Source: an uncultured Sphingomonadales bacterium (GTDB taxonomy: Bacteria; Pseudomonadota; Alphaproteobacteria; Sphingomonadales; Sphingomonadaceae). From it: a stretch of DNA of 64,000 nt. The stretch spans positions 99,830-163,829 of the forward strand of contig CAIMDB010000034.1 of assembly GCA_903839675.1 (NCBI GenBank), written 5' to 3'. Position numbers and translations under genes: made by a program. Below the pieces are notes generated by a model. That model saw only the letters and a list, made by a program, of their open reading frames with translations. It was not told the DNA's origin and did not search any database. Position 1 is the first letter of the stretch; each line of letters begins with the position of its first letter. This document shows, in pieces, positions 1 through 7,869 of the stretch.

Positions 1-2
1 TT

Positions 3-434
3 AAGGAGCGGGAATCGAGGTCTGCCAACCGCGACGTGCGCATTGCCTTTGCCCGCCCGCAACGCGGATCCACGCGTGTTATGGGCGACAAAGGCGGGCT
101 TATGCGCGTGTTTGACAATCTCATCGATAATGCGGTGTCATTTTCACCATCGGGCGGCGTCGTGCGGATCTCAGCCACGCGATCAGGTGACGCCGTCATT
201 GCAACCGTGGAGGATGCAGGCCCCGGCGTGCCGGAACATGCGCGCGACCAGATTTTTGAGCGTTTCCATAGCCTGCGTCCCGAGGGGGAAGCGTTTGGCA
301 AGCACTCCGGACTAGGTCTGGCCATCGCACGCACCATCATATCTGGCCATGACGGCAGCCTCATCTTGCGCGATCGGGCAGATGCGCAGCAGGGCGCCGT
401 CTTTGTCGTCACGCTTGCGGCTGCAACGCAATGA
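3..434 (+). CDS. Sensor histidine kinase, C-terminal part (ChvG-like), cut by window edge
   Basis: The frame is open from base 3, so the true start lies outside the window and the track start at 36 is artificial. What remains is a HATPase_c catalytic domain: an N-box (RVFDNLIDNAVSFSP), a G1 box (DAGPGVP), an F-box-like stretch (IFERFHS) and a G2 box (HSGLGLAIAR). It is an inner-membrane two-component kinase by family. Its stop overlaps the hprK start (ATGA). In alphaproteobacteria the order chvI-chvG-hprK is common, so ChvG is the best guess, but the sensor and His-box parts are not visible here. Confidence 0.85.
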   Translation, partial: KERESRSANRDVRIAFARPQRGSTRVMGDKGGLMRVFDNLIDNAVSFSPSGGVVRISATRSGDAVIATVEDAGPGVPEHARDQIFERFHSLRPEGEAFGKHSGLGLAIARTIISGHDGSLILRDRADAQQGAVFVVTLAAATQ

Positions 435-856
435 GCGGCACCCGACATATCCATGCGACCTGCGTCGCAACAGACGCAGGAGGGGTGCTCCTCCTTGGCC
501 CCTCAGGTAGTGGCAAGTCAGACCTCGCTTTGCGCCTGATTGACCGGGGTGCAAAGCTCGTAAGCGATGATCAGGTGGCCGTGCGCCCTGAAGGCGGAAC
601 GCTGATCGCCGCAACACCCGGACCCCTGTTCGGCAAGCTGGAAGTCCGAGGTGTCGGCATTTGCGACGTCCCGGCCCAGCGGGAAACCGTCGTTACGCTC
701 ATCGTGCGCTTAGTCGATGACGAGGATCGTCTTCCGGATGCCACGACCGAAACTCTGGAAGGAATTTCTCTTCCGCTTCTGAGGCTTGCACCCCATAGAG
801 CCTCCGCGCCGATCAAGATTGAGCTCGCGCTTTCACAAGGAGTTGGCACGACATGA
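431..856 (+). CDS. hprK: HPr kinase/phosphorylase, short alphaproteobacterial form
   Basis: This 141-aa protein has a Walker A loop near residues 22-30 (GPSGSGKS) followed by VSDDQVAV, the usual HprK layout around the P-loop. It is about half the length of Firmicute HprK because it lacks the N-terminal domain, which is normal for alphaproteobacteria. It would phosphorylate and dephosphorylate a serine of HPr, and a ptsH gene lies 1.3 kb downstream. It overlaps both the upstream kinase and downstream rapZ by 4 bp, so all are probably cotranscribed. Confidence 0.9.
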   Translation: MSGTRHIHATCVATDAGGVLLLGPSGSGKSDLALRLIDRGAKLVSDDQVAVRPEGGTLIAATPGPLFGKLEVRGVGICDVPAQRETVVTLIVRLVDDEDRLPDATTETLEGISLPLLRLAPHRASAPIKIELALSQGVGTT

Positions 857-1758
857 AGCAGAGACGTCCGGACCGCATTCTGCTTGTGACGGGCATGTCG
901 GGCGCCGGCAAATCGACTGTACTCAACACGCTTGAGGACATGGGCTGGGAAGTCGTGGACAACCTCCCCTTCCAACTGCTCGACCGTCTGCTCGCCACAG
1001 AGGCACCTGCCGGCATATCAAATGAACGCCCGCTCGCCCTTGGCATTGACAGCCGCACGCGCGGATTTGGCGCACAAGCCATCATCGATCGCGTCAAATC
1101 CATGAATGAGCGCCGCGAAAACAACATTTCCGTACTTTTTATGGACTGTTCCGGTGCCGAACTGGAACGCCGTTATTCCGAGACGCGCAGGCGCCATCCG
1201 CTCGCACTTGATCGCCCCGCTGCCGACGGCATTGCGCGGGAACGCGAATTGGTGGCGCCCTTGCGGCAATGGGCGGCCCATGTCGTCGACACAACGTCCA
1301 GCACGACCAACGATCTGAAGCAGGAAATCCGCACCCGGTTCAGCGACTGGGGCAATGCAGGGATGAGCCTTGCCATATTGTCCTTCGGCTTTTCGCGAGG
1401 CTTGCCGCGTAATGCCGACCTCGTTTTTGACATGCGGTTTCTGCAGAACCCCTATTGGGTGGAAGACTTGCGACACTTGACCGGACGCGATGCGCTGGTC
1501 AGCGATTATGTCCGATCCGACCCGGCTTATGAGGATGCGGTGTCGCGCATTGAAGGGCTGCTGCTGACGCTGCTGCCCCGATACAAGGCCGAAGGAAAGG
1601 CCTATGTCACAATTGCTTTTGGGTGTACGGGCGGCCGCCACCGGTCTGTGCATGTCGCAGAACGAGTCGCGGCCCACTTGGCGAGCGCAGGCTTTGCTCC
1701 TACGCTTTCCCACCGCGACGTGGGGGACGGAACGGAAGAACCGGTCACACGGGTATAA
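853..1758 (+). CDS. rapZ: RapZ-family nucleotide-binding protein (RNase adapter)
   Basis: The 301-aa length matches the RapZ/YvcJ family. A P-loop lies at residues 14-21 (GMSGAGKS) and the C-terminal conserved segment reads FGCTGGRHRSV. In enterobacteria RapZ binds amino-sugar metabolites and guides RNase E to a small RNA; the role in alphaproteobacteria is less clear, so only the family is certain. The ATGA overlap with hprK and the EIIA and HPr genes behind it form the usual alphaproteobacterial regulatory PTS cluster. Confidence 0.92.
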   Translation: MKQRRPDRILLVTGMSGAGKSTVLNTLEDMGWEVVDNLPFQLLDRLLATEAPAGISNERPLALGIDSRTRGFGAQAIIDRVKSMNERRENNISVLFMDCSGAELERRYSETRRRHPLALDRPAADGIARERELVAPLRQWAAHVVDTTSSTTNDLKQEIRTRFSDWGNAGMSLAILSFGFSRGLPRNADLVFDMRFLQNPYWVEDLRHLTGRDALVSDYVRSDPAYEDAVSRIEGLLLTLLPRYKAEGKAYVTIAFGCTGGRHRSVHVAERVAAHLASAGFAPTLSHRDVGDGTEEPVTRV

Positions 1759-1798
1759 AGTTGTAAACGCGTAGGCGATATTGAAGACGGGGTAGTTG

Positions 1799-2206
1799 AT
1801 GATTGGTCTTGTGCTTGTAACGCATGGACGGCTCGCCACCGAGTTCGTGACGGCCATGGAACATGTGGTGGGTCCGCAAACAGCCATTGAGGCGATCTGC
1901 ATCGGCCCGGAAGATGACATGGAGGCGCGCCGCGCCGACATCGCCGCCGCCATCGCCAAAGTGGACAGCGGCAGTGGCGTGATCGTCCTGACCGATCTGT
2001 TCGGCGGCACCCCTTCCAACCTCGCTATTTCGCTAATGGATGTCGGCCGGGTTGAAGTCATTGCCGGTATCAATCTGCCCATGCTTATCCGGCTGGAAAG
2101 CGCGCGCCGCCGCATGAAAGTGGTCGAAGCGGTCGCCGCCGCGCGTGAAGCCGGTCGCAAATACATCTCCGTCGCCTCTGAAGTGCTTGGCGAACAAGCG
2201 GCATGA
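1799..2206 (+). CDS. PTS system mannose-type EIIA component
   Basis: This 135-aa protein has the EIIA-Man fold signature: MIGLVLVTHGRLA with the phospho-accepting histidine at about residue 9, and a later VLTDLFGGTPSN block. I chose the ATG at 1799 rather than the track's TTG three bases earlier; GACGGGG upstream serves as ribosome binding site. It stands alone without EIIB, EIIC or EIID, so it probably acts in regulation rather than sugar uptake. It overlaps ptsH by 4 bp. Confidence 0.9.
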   Translation: MIGLVLVTHGRLATEFVTAMEHVVGPQTAIEAICIGPEDDMEARRADIAAAIAKVDSGSGVIVLTDLFGGTPSNLAISLMDVGRVEVIAGINLPMLIRLESARRRMKVVEAVAAAREAGRKYISVASEVLGEQAA

Positions 2207-2475
2207 ACGTCAGCCGCACCGTCCAAATCTGCAATGTGCGGGGTCTACACGCCCGGGCCAGTGCGAAATTTGTGACGATGGCGTCCGGGCAGACAGCTCA
2301 GGTTCACGTCGAAAAAGACGGATCGAGTGTTGTCGGGACATCAATCATGGGCCTGATGATGTTGGGCGCGGCGCTCGGCGATGAAATCGTCATTAGCGCA
2401 TCGGGAGACGGCGCAGAACAGGCCGTTCAGGCGCTCGCAGAGCTTGTCGAAGCCCGTTTTCACGAGGCTGAATAA
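2203..2475 (+). CDS. ptsH: Phosphocarrier protein HPr
   Basis: The 90-aa protein has the His-15 region (GLHARASAKF) and a Ser-46-like regulatory region (VVGTSIMGLMMLG), which is the substrate of HprK. The ATGA overlap with the EIIA gene indicates translational coupling. With hprK, EIIA and HPr present and no permease in view, this is the regulatory PTS type found in many alphaproteobacteria. Enzyme I is not in the window. Confidence 0.95.
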   Translation: MNVSRTVQICNVRGLHARASAKFVTMASGQTAQVHVEKDGSSVVGTSIMGLMMLGAALGDEIVISASGDGAEQAVQALAELVEARFHEAE

Positions 2476-2481
2476 GCCGCA

Positions 2482-3285
2482 ATGTTCCGCGAAATTACCG
2501 GATTTTCAAACCCTCTCGTCAAGCGGGTCCGCTCGCTGCGAGACAAAAAGGGTCGCCGCGAAGAAGGTCTGTTCCTTGCTGAAGGTCTACGCATCCTCAC
2601 CGAGGCACTCGACGCAGGCCGGGCGCCCGACATGCTCTGGTTTTCATCCGAAAGCGCGCGGCATCCGCTCGTCGAAACGCTGGTGGCCGCAACTAAGGCC
2701 CATGGCGGCGAAGTGTTCGTTACGCCGCGCGACATTCTTTCCAAGATATCGGGCAAGGACAACCCGGGGGCCGTCATTGGCATTTATCCCGAACACTGGA
2801 CGCCGCTTGCAGATATTGACCGGGCGACAGCACCCATCTGGATGGTTGCGGAACGTCTGCGCGACCCTGGCAATCTTGGCACCATCCTGCGCACGGGCGA
2901 TGCCGTGGGCGCGGGCGGGTTGATCCTCATTGACGACTGCACCGACCCGTTCTCCGTCGAAGCGGTCCGTGCGAGCATGGGGGCGCTGTTCACTCAGTCC
3001 ATCAGCAAGGCCAGCTGGCCGGAATTCATCGCATGGCTGCGTCAGGGACCGGGCCAATTGGTTGGCACCAGCCTAAACACGGACAATGACTATCAGGACC
3101 CGGCCTACACACCGCCGGTATTCCTGCTCGTCGGCAATGAGTCGCAGGGCCTTCCGGACGCCTATGAGGCGGACTGCGACCTGCTCGTTAAAATGCCGAT
3201 GATGGGCAAGGCCGATAGCCTCAATGCGGCTGTGGCAACCTCGGTGATGGCCTATGAAATTTTAAACCAGTTGCGGAGGCGCTAA
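2482..3285 (+). CDS. SpoU/TrmH-family RNA methyltransferase
   Basis: The 267-aa protein has an N-terminal substrate-binding domain (FSNPLVKRVRSLRDKK, then EGLFLAEGLRIL) and a C-terminal SPOUT knot domain. The three SpoU motifs are visible: RDPGNLGTILRTGDAVG, LLVGNESQGLP and MPMMGKADSLNAAVA. It should use SAM to 2'-O-methylate a ribose in rRNA or tRNA; the exact target cannot be read from sequence. It starts 6 bp after ptsH and meets rmuC convergently with a 4-bp overlap. Confidence 0.9.
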   Translation: MFREITGFSNPLVKRVRSLRDKKGRREEGLFLAEGLRILTEALDAGRAPDMLWFSSESARHPLVETLVAATKAHGGEVFVTPRDILSKISGKDNPGAVIGIYPEHWTPLADIDRATAPIWMVAERLRDPGNLGTILRTGDAVGAGGLILIDDCTDPFSVEAVRASMGALFTQSISKASWPEFIAWLRQGPGQLVGTSLNTDNDYQDPAYTPPVFLLVGNESQGLPDAYEADCDLLVKMPMMGKADSLNAAVATSVMAYEILNQLRRR

Positions 3286-4646
3286 GCTGGATCGTTCTCG
3301 CCAGAATTCGCCACCAGCTTCACCAGCGGTCGCGAATGACCCTCCACAATCGGCAGCGCCTCAATGGATTTAGCCCCCGTATCGATGCCGAGTTTCTCAA
3401 ATTTGTGGGCCGAACTCATCACCTGACTTTCAAGGCTGCCGACCATCTGGTTATAGGCGTTGACGGCGGTGTCGAGGTTCTTGCCGACGCGACTGACATG
3501 GCCACCCATCGTCGCCAGCCGCGAATATAGCTCGCGACCGAGTTCGGCGATTTCGCGCGCTTGGCCGGCCATCTTCTCCTGTTTCCACACAGCAGAAACC
3601 GTCCGGGCAATTGCAATCAAGTTCGTAGGTGTCGCCAATAAGACCTTGCGATCAAAAGCATAATCCCAAAGTTGACTATCCTGCTCCAAAGCTGCGGTCA
3701 GGAAATGCTCACCGGGCACGAACATAATCACGTAATCGGGTGCGTCATCAAACTGGCTCCAATAGGCCTTGGCGCCGAGCGTGTTGACGTGCGCCTTCAT
3801 GGCGGCGGCGTGTGCGGCCAAATGAATTTCCCGCTCCCGCTCATCCACAGCGCCAAACGCGTCCTGATAGGCATTGAGCGACACCTTGGCGTCGATCACG
3901 AGCGAATTGCCGCCCGGCACCCGCACAATAACATCAGGGCGCAGGCGACCACCCTCCCCATCTGACACGCTGACTTCGGTCGCAAAGTCGACATGGTCGG
4001 ATAAACCGCAGCTTTCGAGCACGTTGCGCAACTGCTGTTCACCCCAGCGACCGCGCGCTTTGGGCGCATTGCGGAGCGCATTGACCAGCTTTGCCGCCTC
4101 ACTCGACACCCGTTCGGTGCCTTTGCGCATCTCCGTGATCTGTCCCTCGAGAAGCCCAAAGGCATTGCGCCGTTCGGTTTCAACCTTGGTCACTTGCTCT
4201 TCATATTTCTGAAGACGCTCATGCACCGGCTGCAAAAGCGCCTTCAGACCCTGACCGGACGTTTCCTCGGACTGCCGGAACCGCGCCTCTGCACGTTCCA
4301 AGAACTGCTTTTGGGCCGATTCGAGGAGTTTGCCCCCCACTTCGCTGAACTGCGCCGACAGTGCCTCTTTGGCGTCCTGCAAAGAGCGCAGTTGCGCCTC
4401 ATGCGCTTCTTCGCGCGCTTTGTGCTCTGCCGTTGCCCCTGCGAGTTGGGCGTTGAGGGAATTGCGTTCGGTAAGAGCAGCTTCGAGATCGACGATCGCC
4501 GCCTTGAAGTCGGTCTCAACCCGGTCCCGTTCAGTCCGCGCGGCATCGCGCTCGGCCTGCAGCCCCGCAGTTGCGCGGCCCGCAAACAGCCAACCAACCA
4601 CGCCACCCAGAACTAGACCGAGCAGCAGAATTCCCAAATATTGCAT
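3282..4646 (-). CDS. rmuC: DNA recombination protein RmuC
   Basis: The protein begins with one membrane anchor (MQYLGILLLGLVLGG), then a long coiled coil to about residue 170, then the RmuC nuclease-like domain (ARGRWGEQQLRNVLE; VIDAKVSLNAY). RmuC limits inversions and other rearrangements at short repeats; the mechanism is not settled. I prefer the ATG at 4646 because GGCGGGAA precedes it; the ATG at 4661 would add five residues and has no clear ribosome binding site. Confidence 0.9.
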   Translation of the reverse strand: MQYLGILLLGLVLGGVVGWLFAGRATAGLQAERDAARTERDRVETDFKAAIVDLEAALTERNSLNAQLAGATAEHKAREEAHEAQLRSLQDAKEALSAQFSEVGGKLLESAQKQFLERAEARFRQSEETSGQGLKALLQPVHERLQKYEEQVTKVETERRNAFGLLEGQITEMRKGTERVSSEAAKLVNALRNAPKARGRWGEQQLRNVLESCGLSDHVDFATEVSVSDGEGGRLRPDVIVRVPGGNSLVIDAKVSLNAYQDAFGAVDEREREIHLAAHAAAMKAHVNTLGAKAYWSQFDDAPDYVIMFVPGEHFLTAALEQDSQLWDYAFDRKVLLATPTNLIAIARTVSAVWKQEKMAGQAREIAELGRELYSRLATMGGHVSRVGKNLDTAVNAYNQMVGSLESQVMSSAHKFEKLGIDTGAKSIEALPIVEGHSRPLVKLVANSGENDPA

Positions 4647-4740
4647 CGAAGTTCCCGCCATGATGTGCGGAACATAGAACGAACAATCCTACATTGGAAG
4701 CCGTTTTGAAGCCGTGCGACAAGGCGCCCTAATTTGGCGG

Positions 4741-5268
4741 TCAGGCCGCCATTTTGCGCGCCTTTGCGAGCTTCTTGAGGACAATGTCGCGCTTCAGCTT
4801 CGACAAGCGGTCGATGAAGAGGATGCCGTTCAGATGGTCCATCTCATGCTGAAGACAGGTGGCCAGCAGCCCGTCAATCTGCTCGACATGCTCTTTTCCG
4901 TCGGCATCGAGCCACTTGGCCTTGATCACCGCCGGGCGGGCAACATCGGCATATTGCTCCGGCACCGACAGGCAGCCTTCGCTGTAAACGCTCAACTCTT
5001 CGGATTCTTCAAGGATCTCAGGATTGATGAAAACCCTTGGATCCTTGATGGTTTCGCCCGTTTCCTCATCTTTGTCCTGAAGATCGATAACAAGAACACG
5101 CTTGGCGAGACCGACCTGAATGGCGGCAAGACCAATGCCCGGCGCGTCGTACATCGTCTCGAACATGTCGGCGATGAACACGCGCAGATCGTCATCCACC
5201 TTTTCAACGGGCGCAGAAATCGCCTTGAGGCGCGGATCGGGTGTTTCGATAATCGGAAGAAGTGCCAT
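4741..5268 (-). CDS. def: Peptide deformylase
   Basis: The 175-aa length is typical. The three family motifs are all present: GIGLAAIQVG, EGCLSVP (metal-binding Cys) and QHEMDHLNG (two metal-binding His and the catalytic Glu). The enzyme removes the formyl group from nascent N-terminal methionine. It lies near fmt, its natural partner, but on the opposite strand with recR between them. Confidence 0.97.
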   Translation of the reverse strand: MALLPIIETPDPRLKAISAPVEKVDDDLRVFIADMFETMYDAPGIGLAAIQVGLAKRVLVIDLQDKDEETGETIKDPRVFINPEILEESEELSVYSEGCLSVPEQYADVARPAVIKAKWLDADGKEHVEQIDGLLATCLQHEMDHLNGILFIDRLSKLKRDIVLKKLAKARKMAA

Positions 5269-5299
5269 GTCGCTCAGTTAGGTATGGGGTTGCTGATGG

Positions 5300-5896
5300 T
5301 CAAGCCACAGGCCGACGGGCACGCAGCGCCTGCGCCAATGTGCCGTCATCAAGATAGTCGAGTTCCCCGCCAACGGGAAGGCCATGCGCCAATTGTGTGA
5401 TCCGAACCGGAGATGTTTCCAACTTTTCCGCGATGTAGTGCGCCGTTGTCTGCCCTTCCAGCGTGGCATTCATCGCCAACACAACCTCATCAATACCCCC
5501 CTCGGCAATCCGGGCGAGGAGAGGCGCGATGTTCAAATCCTCCGGCCGCACGCCCTCCAGCGCAGACAGCCGGCCACCCAGAACATGGAATTTACCGGGA
5601 AACAGGCGAGAGCGTTCCAGCGCCCAAAGGTCCGGCACGTCCTCCACCACGCAGAGCATGCGGCTGTCCCGCCGCACGTCGCGGCAAATGCCGCACGGGT
5701 CGGTCGTGTCGACATTACCGCACACGCCGCAGGTCGAAAGTTTCTCGTTCACCAGCGCGAGCGCTTCGAGCAGCGGAACCATAGCCCCTTCCCGTTTTTT
5801 TAGCAGATACAGCACGGCACGCCGCGCCGAACGCGGGCCAAGGCCGGGCAAGCGCGCCAGCGCCTGTGTCAGTCGATCTATCTCGGGCGATGCCAT
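5300..5896 (-). CDS. recR: Recombination protein RecR
   Basis: The 198-aa protein has the N-terminal helix-hairpin-helix region ([20 protein letters not shown]), a four-Cys zinc finger ([16 protein letters not shown]) and a Toprim domain ([14 protein letters not shown]). It acts with RecO and RecF in loading RecA at gaps. I chose the start MASPEIDRL; the track start adds eight residues that are not family-like. It diverges from fmt. Confidence 0.95.
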   Translation of the reverse strand: MASPEIDRLTQALARLPGLGPRSARRAVLYLLKKREGAMVPLLEALALVNEKLSTCGVCGNVDTTDPCGICRDVRRDSRMLCVVEDVPDLWALERSRLFPGKFHVLGGRLSALEGVRPEDLNIAPLLARIAEGGIDEVVLAMNATLEGQTTAHYIAEKLETSPVRITQLAHGLPVGGELDYLDDGTLAQALRARRPVA

Positions 5897-5949
5897 GATG
5901 ATGCTGATAGGGGCTTGCAATGTGCCTTGCCAAGGGCTTGGAGAAGATC

Positions 5950-6855
5950 ATGCGGATCATCTTCATGGGCACCCCCGATTTTGCGGTTCCAACGCTGAAC
6001 GCTTTGGCGGCGGCAGGGCACGACATCTGCGCCGTTTATTCCCAGCCACCACGGCGGGCCGGACGTGGCAAAACGCTTTCCCCGACGCCTGTACACAAGC
6101 GCGCGGAAGAGCTGGGCCTGGATGTGCGGACCCCTGCTTCTCTCAAGCTGCCGGAAGAGCAGTCAGCCTTTGCCGAATTGGAAGCCGATATTGCCGTGGT
6201 CGCGGCCTATGGGCTGATTCTCCCCCAGGTCATTCTAGATGCGCCGAAACTAGGCTGTGTGAATGTCCACGCCTCGCTCCTGCCCCGCTGGCGTGGGGCA
6301 GCGCCCATCCAACGCGCGATCCTTGCGGGAGACATAGAAACCGGCGTCACGATCATGCAGATGGAGGCTGGGCTAGATACCGGCCCGATGCTGGTCAAGG
6401 TGCACACCGGTATTGACGGGAAAACGGCGGGCGAACTGACGGATGAACTCGCACATTTGGGGGCGGAGCTGCTCGTGACGGTTCTGGGCTATTTGTCAGC
6501 CCATCCTCCCGTCGATCAACCGGATACAGGTGTCACCTATGCCGCGAAAATCGACAAGGCGGAAAGCCGGATCGATTTCCAGCAGGCCGCCGAAGCGGTG
6601 GAGCGCCAAATCCGCGCCTTGGCCCCAGCCCCGGGCGCATTTTTTGAGTTTGGGGATGAACGCTTCCGTATCCTCTCAACTCAAGTGCTGAACGAGACTG
6701 GACCTGCAGGCACGGTGATTGACGACCAGTTGACGATTGGCTGTGGGACAGGTGCCGTAAGGCCCTCCCTCATTCAGCGGGCAGGAAAATCCGCCATGAC
6801 GCCAGCTGAACTGCTGCGCGGTTTTGCGATTCCGCAGTGGTCTATCCTGTCGTGA
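5950..6855 (+). CDS. fmt: Methionyl-tRNA formyltransferase
   Basis: The protein starts [16 protein letters not shown], the canonical family start, so I moved the start ten codons inside the track ORF. The catalytic segment [16 protein letters not shown] and the substrate-binding segment ([11 protein letters not shown]) are present, with the C-terminal OB-like domain to residue 301. It formylates initiator Met-tRNA using 10-formyl-tetrahydrofolate. Its stop overlaps truA by GTGA. Confidence 0.96.
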   Translation: MRIIFMGTPDFAVPTLNALAAAGHDICAVYSQPPRRAGRGKTLSPTPVHKRAEELGLDVRTPASLKLPEEQSAFAELEADIAVVAAYGLILPQVILDAPKLGCVNVHASLLPRWRGAAPIQRAILAGDIETGVTIMQMEAGLDTGPMLVKVHTGIDGKTAGELTDELAHLGAELLVTVLGYLSAHPPVDQPDTGVTYAAKIDKAESRIDFQQAAEAVERQIRALAPAPGAFFEFGDERFRILSTQVLNETGPAGTVIDDQLTIGCGTGAVRPSLIQRAGKSAMTPAELLRGFAIPQWSILS

Positions 6856-7595
6856 CGCGTTTTCGACTGACGGTGGAGTTTGATGGGCGGCCCTTCATGG
6901 GCTGGCAGCGGCAGGCGCACGGCTCCAGCGTGCAGGCCGCTATTGAAGACGCGGCAAAGAAAGTAACCGGGGAAGACGTTGTTGTTTACGCCGCGGGCCG
7001 AACCGATGCCGGCGTTCATGCCGAAGCCATGGTCGCGCATCTCAACATCACCAAAGAGATGACGCCTTTCCGCCTCATGGAAGCCCTGAACGCGGTGATG
7101 CGCCCACAGCCCATCTCCATTCTGGATTGCACCGTCGTTTCAGATGATTGGCATGCCCGGTTTTCCTGCACGGGGCGCCGTTATATCTACCGGATCGTGA
7201 ACCGTCGGGCGCCACTGGCGCTGGATCAGGGTCGGGCATGGCGGGTTGTGCCGTCACTGGACCATGAAGCCATGCACAATGCCGCACAAATTTTTGTCGG
7301 TACGCATGATTTCACGACCTTCCGGTCGGTCCACTGTCAGTCCGCCAGCCCCATCAAATCCATCGACCGCCTGGTCGTCCGCCGCTTTGGCGAGGAGCTT
7401 GAAGTTGAGGTCGCCGCGCGCTCTTTCCTGCACCATCAGGTCCGTTCCATGGTTGGTTGCCTTGTGCTTGTTGGAGAAGGCAAATGGTCTGCGGACGATT
7501 TGAAAGCAGCGCTCGACGCCAAAAATAGGACTGCCCTCGGCTTCAATGCGCCGCCTGACGGCCTCTATTTCGTTGAGGCAACCTATCCCAATTAA
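6852..7595 (+). CDS. truA: tRNA pseudouridine synthase A (positions 38-40)
   Basis: The sequence [11 protein letters not shown] at the start and [10 protein letters not shown] with the catalytic Asp define TruA; the second half has RRYIYRI and [12 protein letters not shown] set the start at the GTG at 6852, which overlaps the fmt stop (GTGA); the track start at 6837 adds five residues. About 247 aa, a normal length. It modifies the anticodon arm of several tRNAs. Confidence 0.95.
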   Translation: MTRFRLTVEFDGRPFMGWQRQAHGSSVQAAIEDAAKKVTGEDVVVYAAGRTDAGVHAEAMVAHLNITKEMTPFRLMEALNAVMRPQPISILDCTVVSDDWHARFSCTGRRYIYRIVNRRAPLALDQGRAWRVVPSLDHEAMHNAAQIFVGTHDFTTFRSVHCQSASPIKSIDRLVVRRFGEELEVEVAARSFLHHQVRSMVGCLVLVGEGKWSADDLKAALDAKNRTALGFNAPPDGLYFVEATYPN

Positions 7596-7671
7596 TAGAC
7601 ACATTTATTGTCGCCATATTGAAACCATTTCGGCATAGACCGTCTCCGATTCGGCGGGAATAGTTTTGTAA

Positions 7672-7863
7672 ATGTTTATATCTCAAGATGTTCGGGCAGG
7701 ACTGTCCCGGGAAGCGCGGGTGGAGGCAATGCGTCTGCGTGATCGCCATGGGGGCAATGCGGAGACTGTCTGCGACACAGAACTCAGGCGGACACGCATG
7801 TTCAGCAAGCGCCGCCTTTTCTGGAAATCGGTTATGGACGCACTAACGCGTACGGGTGGCTGA
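7672..7863 (+). CDS. Small conserved-looking hypothetical protein
   Basis: This 63-aa ORF sits alone between truA and the convergent amidotransferase gene. It is rich in Arg and Glu in an amphipathic pattern (SREARVEAMRLRDRHGG), followed by a Cys (ETVCDTELRR) and a basic tail with Trp. I do not recognise a named domain; short proteins of similar pattern (EAxxLRxxHGxxA) are, to my memory, common in sphingomonads. There is no clear ribosome binding site before the ATG, which lowers confidence. Confidence 0.5.
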   Translation: MFISQDVRAGLSREARVEAMRLRDRHGGNAETVCDTELRRTRMFSKRRLFWKSVMDALTRTGG

Positions 7864-7869
7864 ACGCGC

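Noticed and set aside
1018-2226. 402-aa minus-strand ORF opposite rapZ and the EIIA gene
   Set aside because: It is antisense to well-supported genes, has low-complexity Ser/Arg composition and shows no domain motif; high-GC codon bias keeps the antisense frame open.
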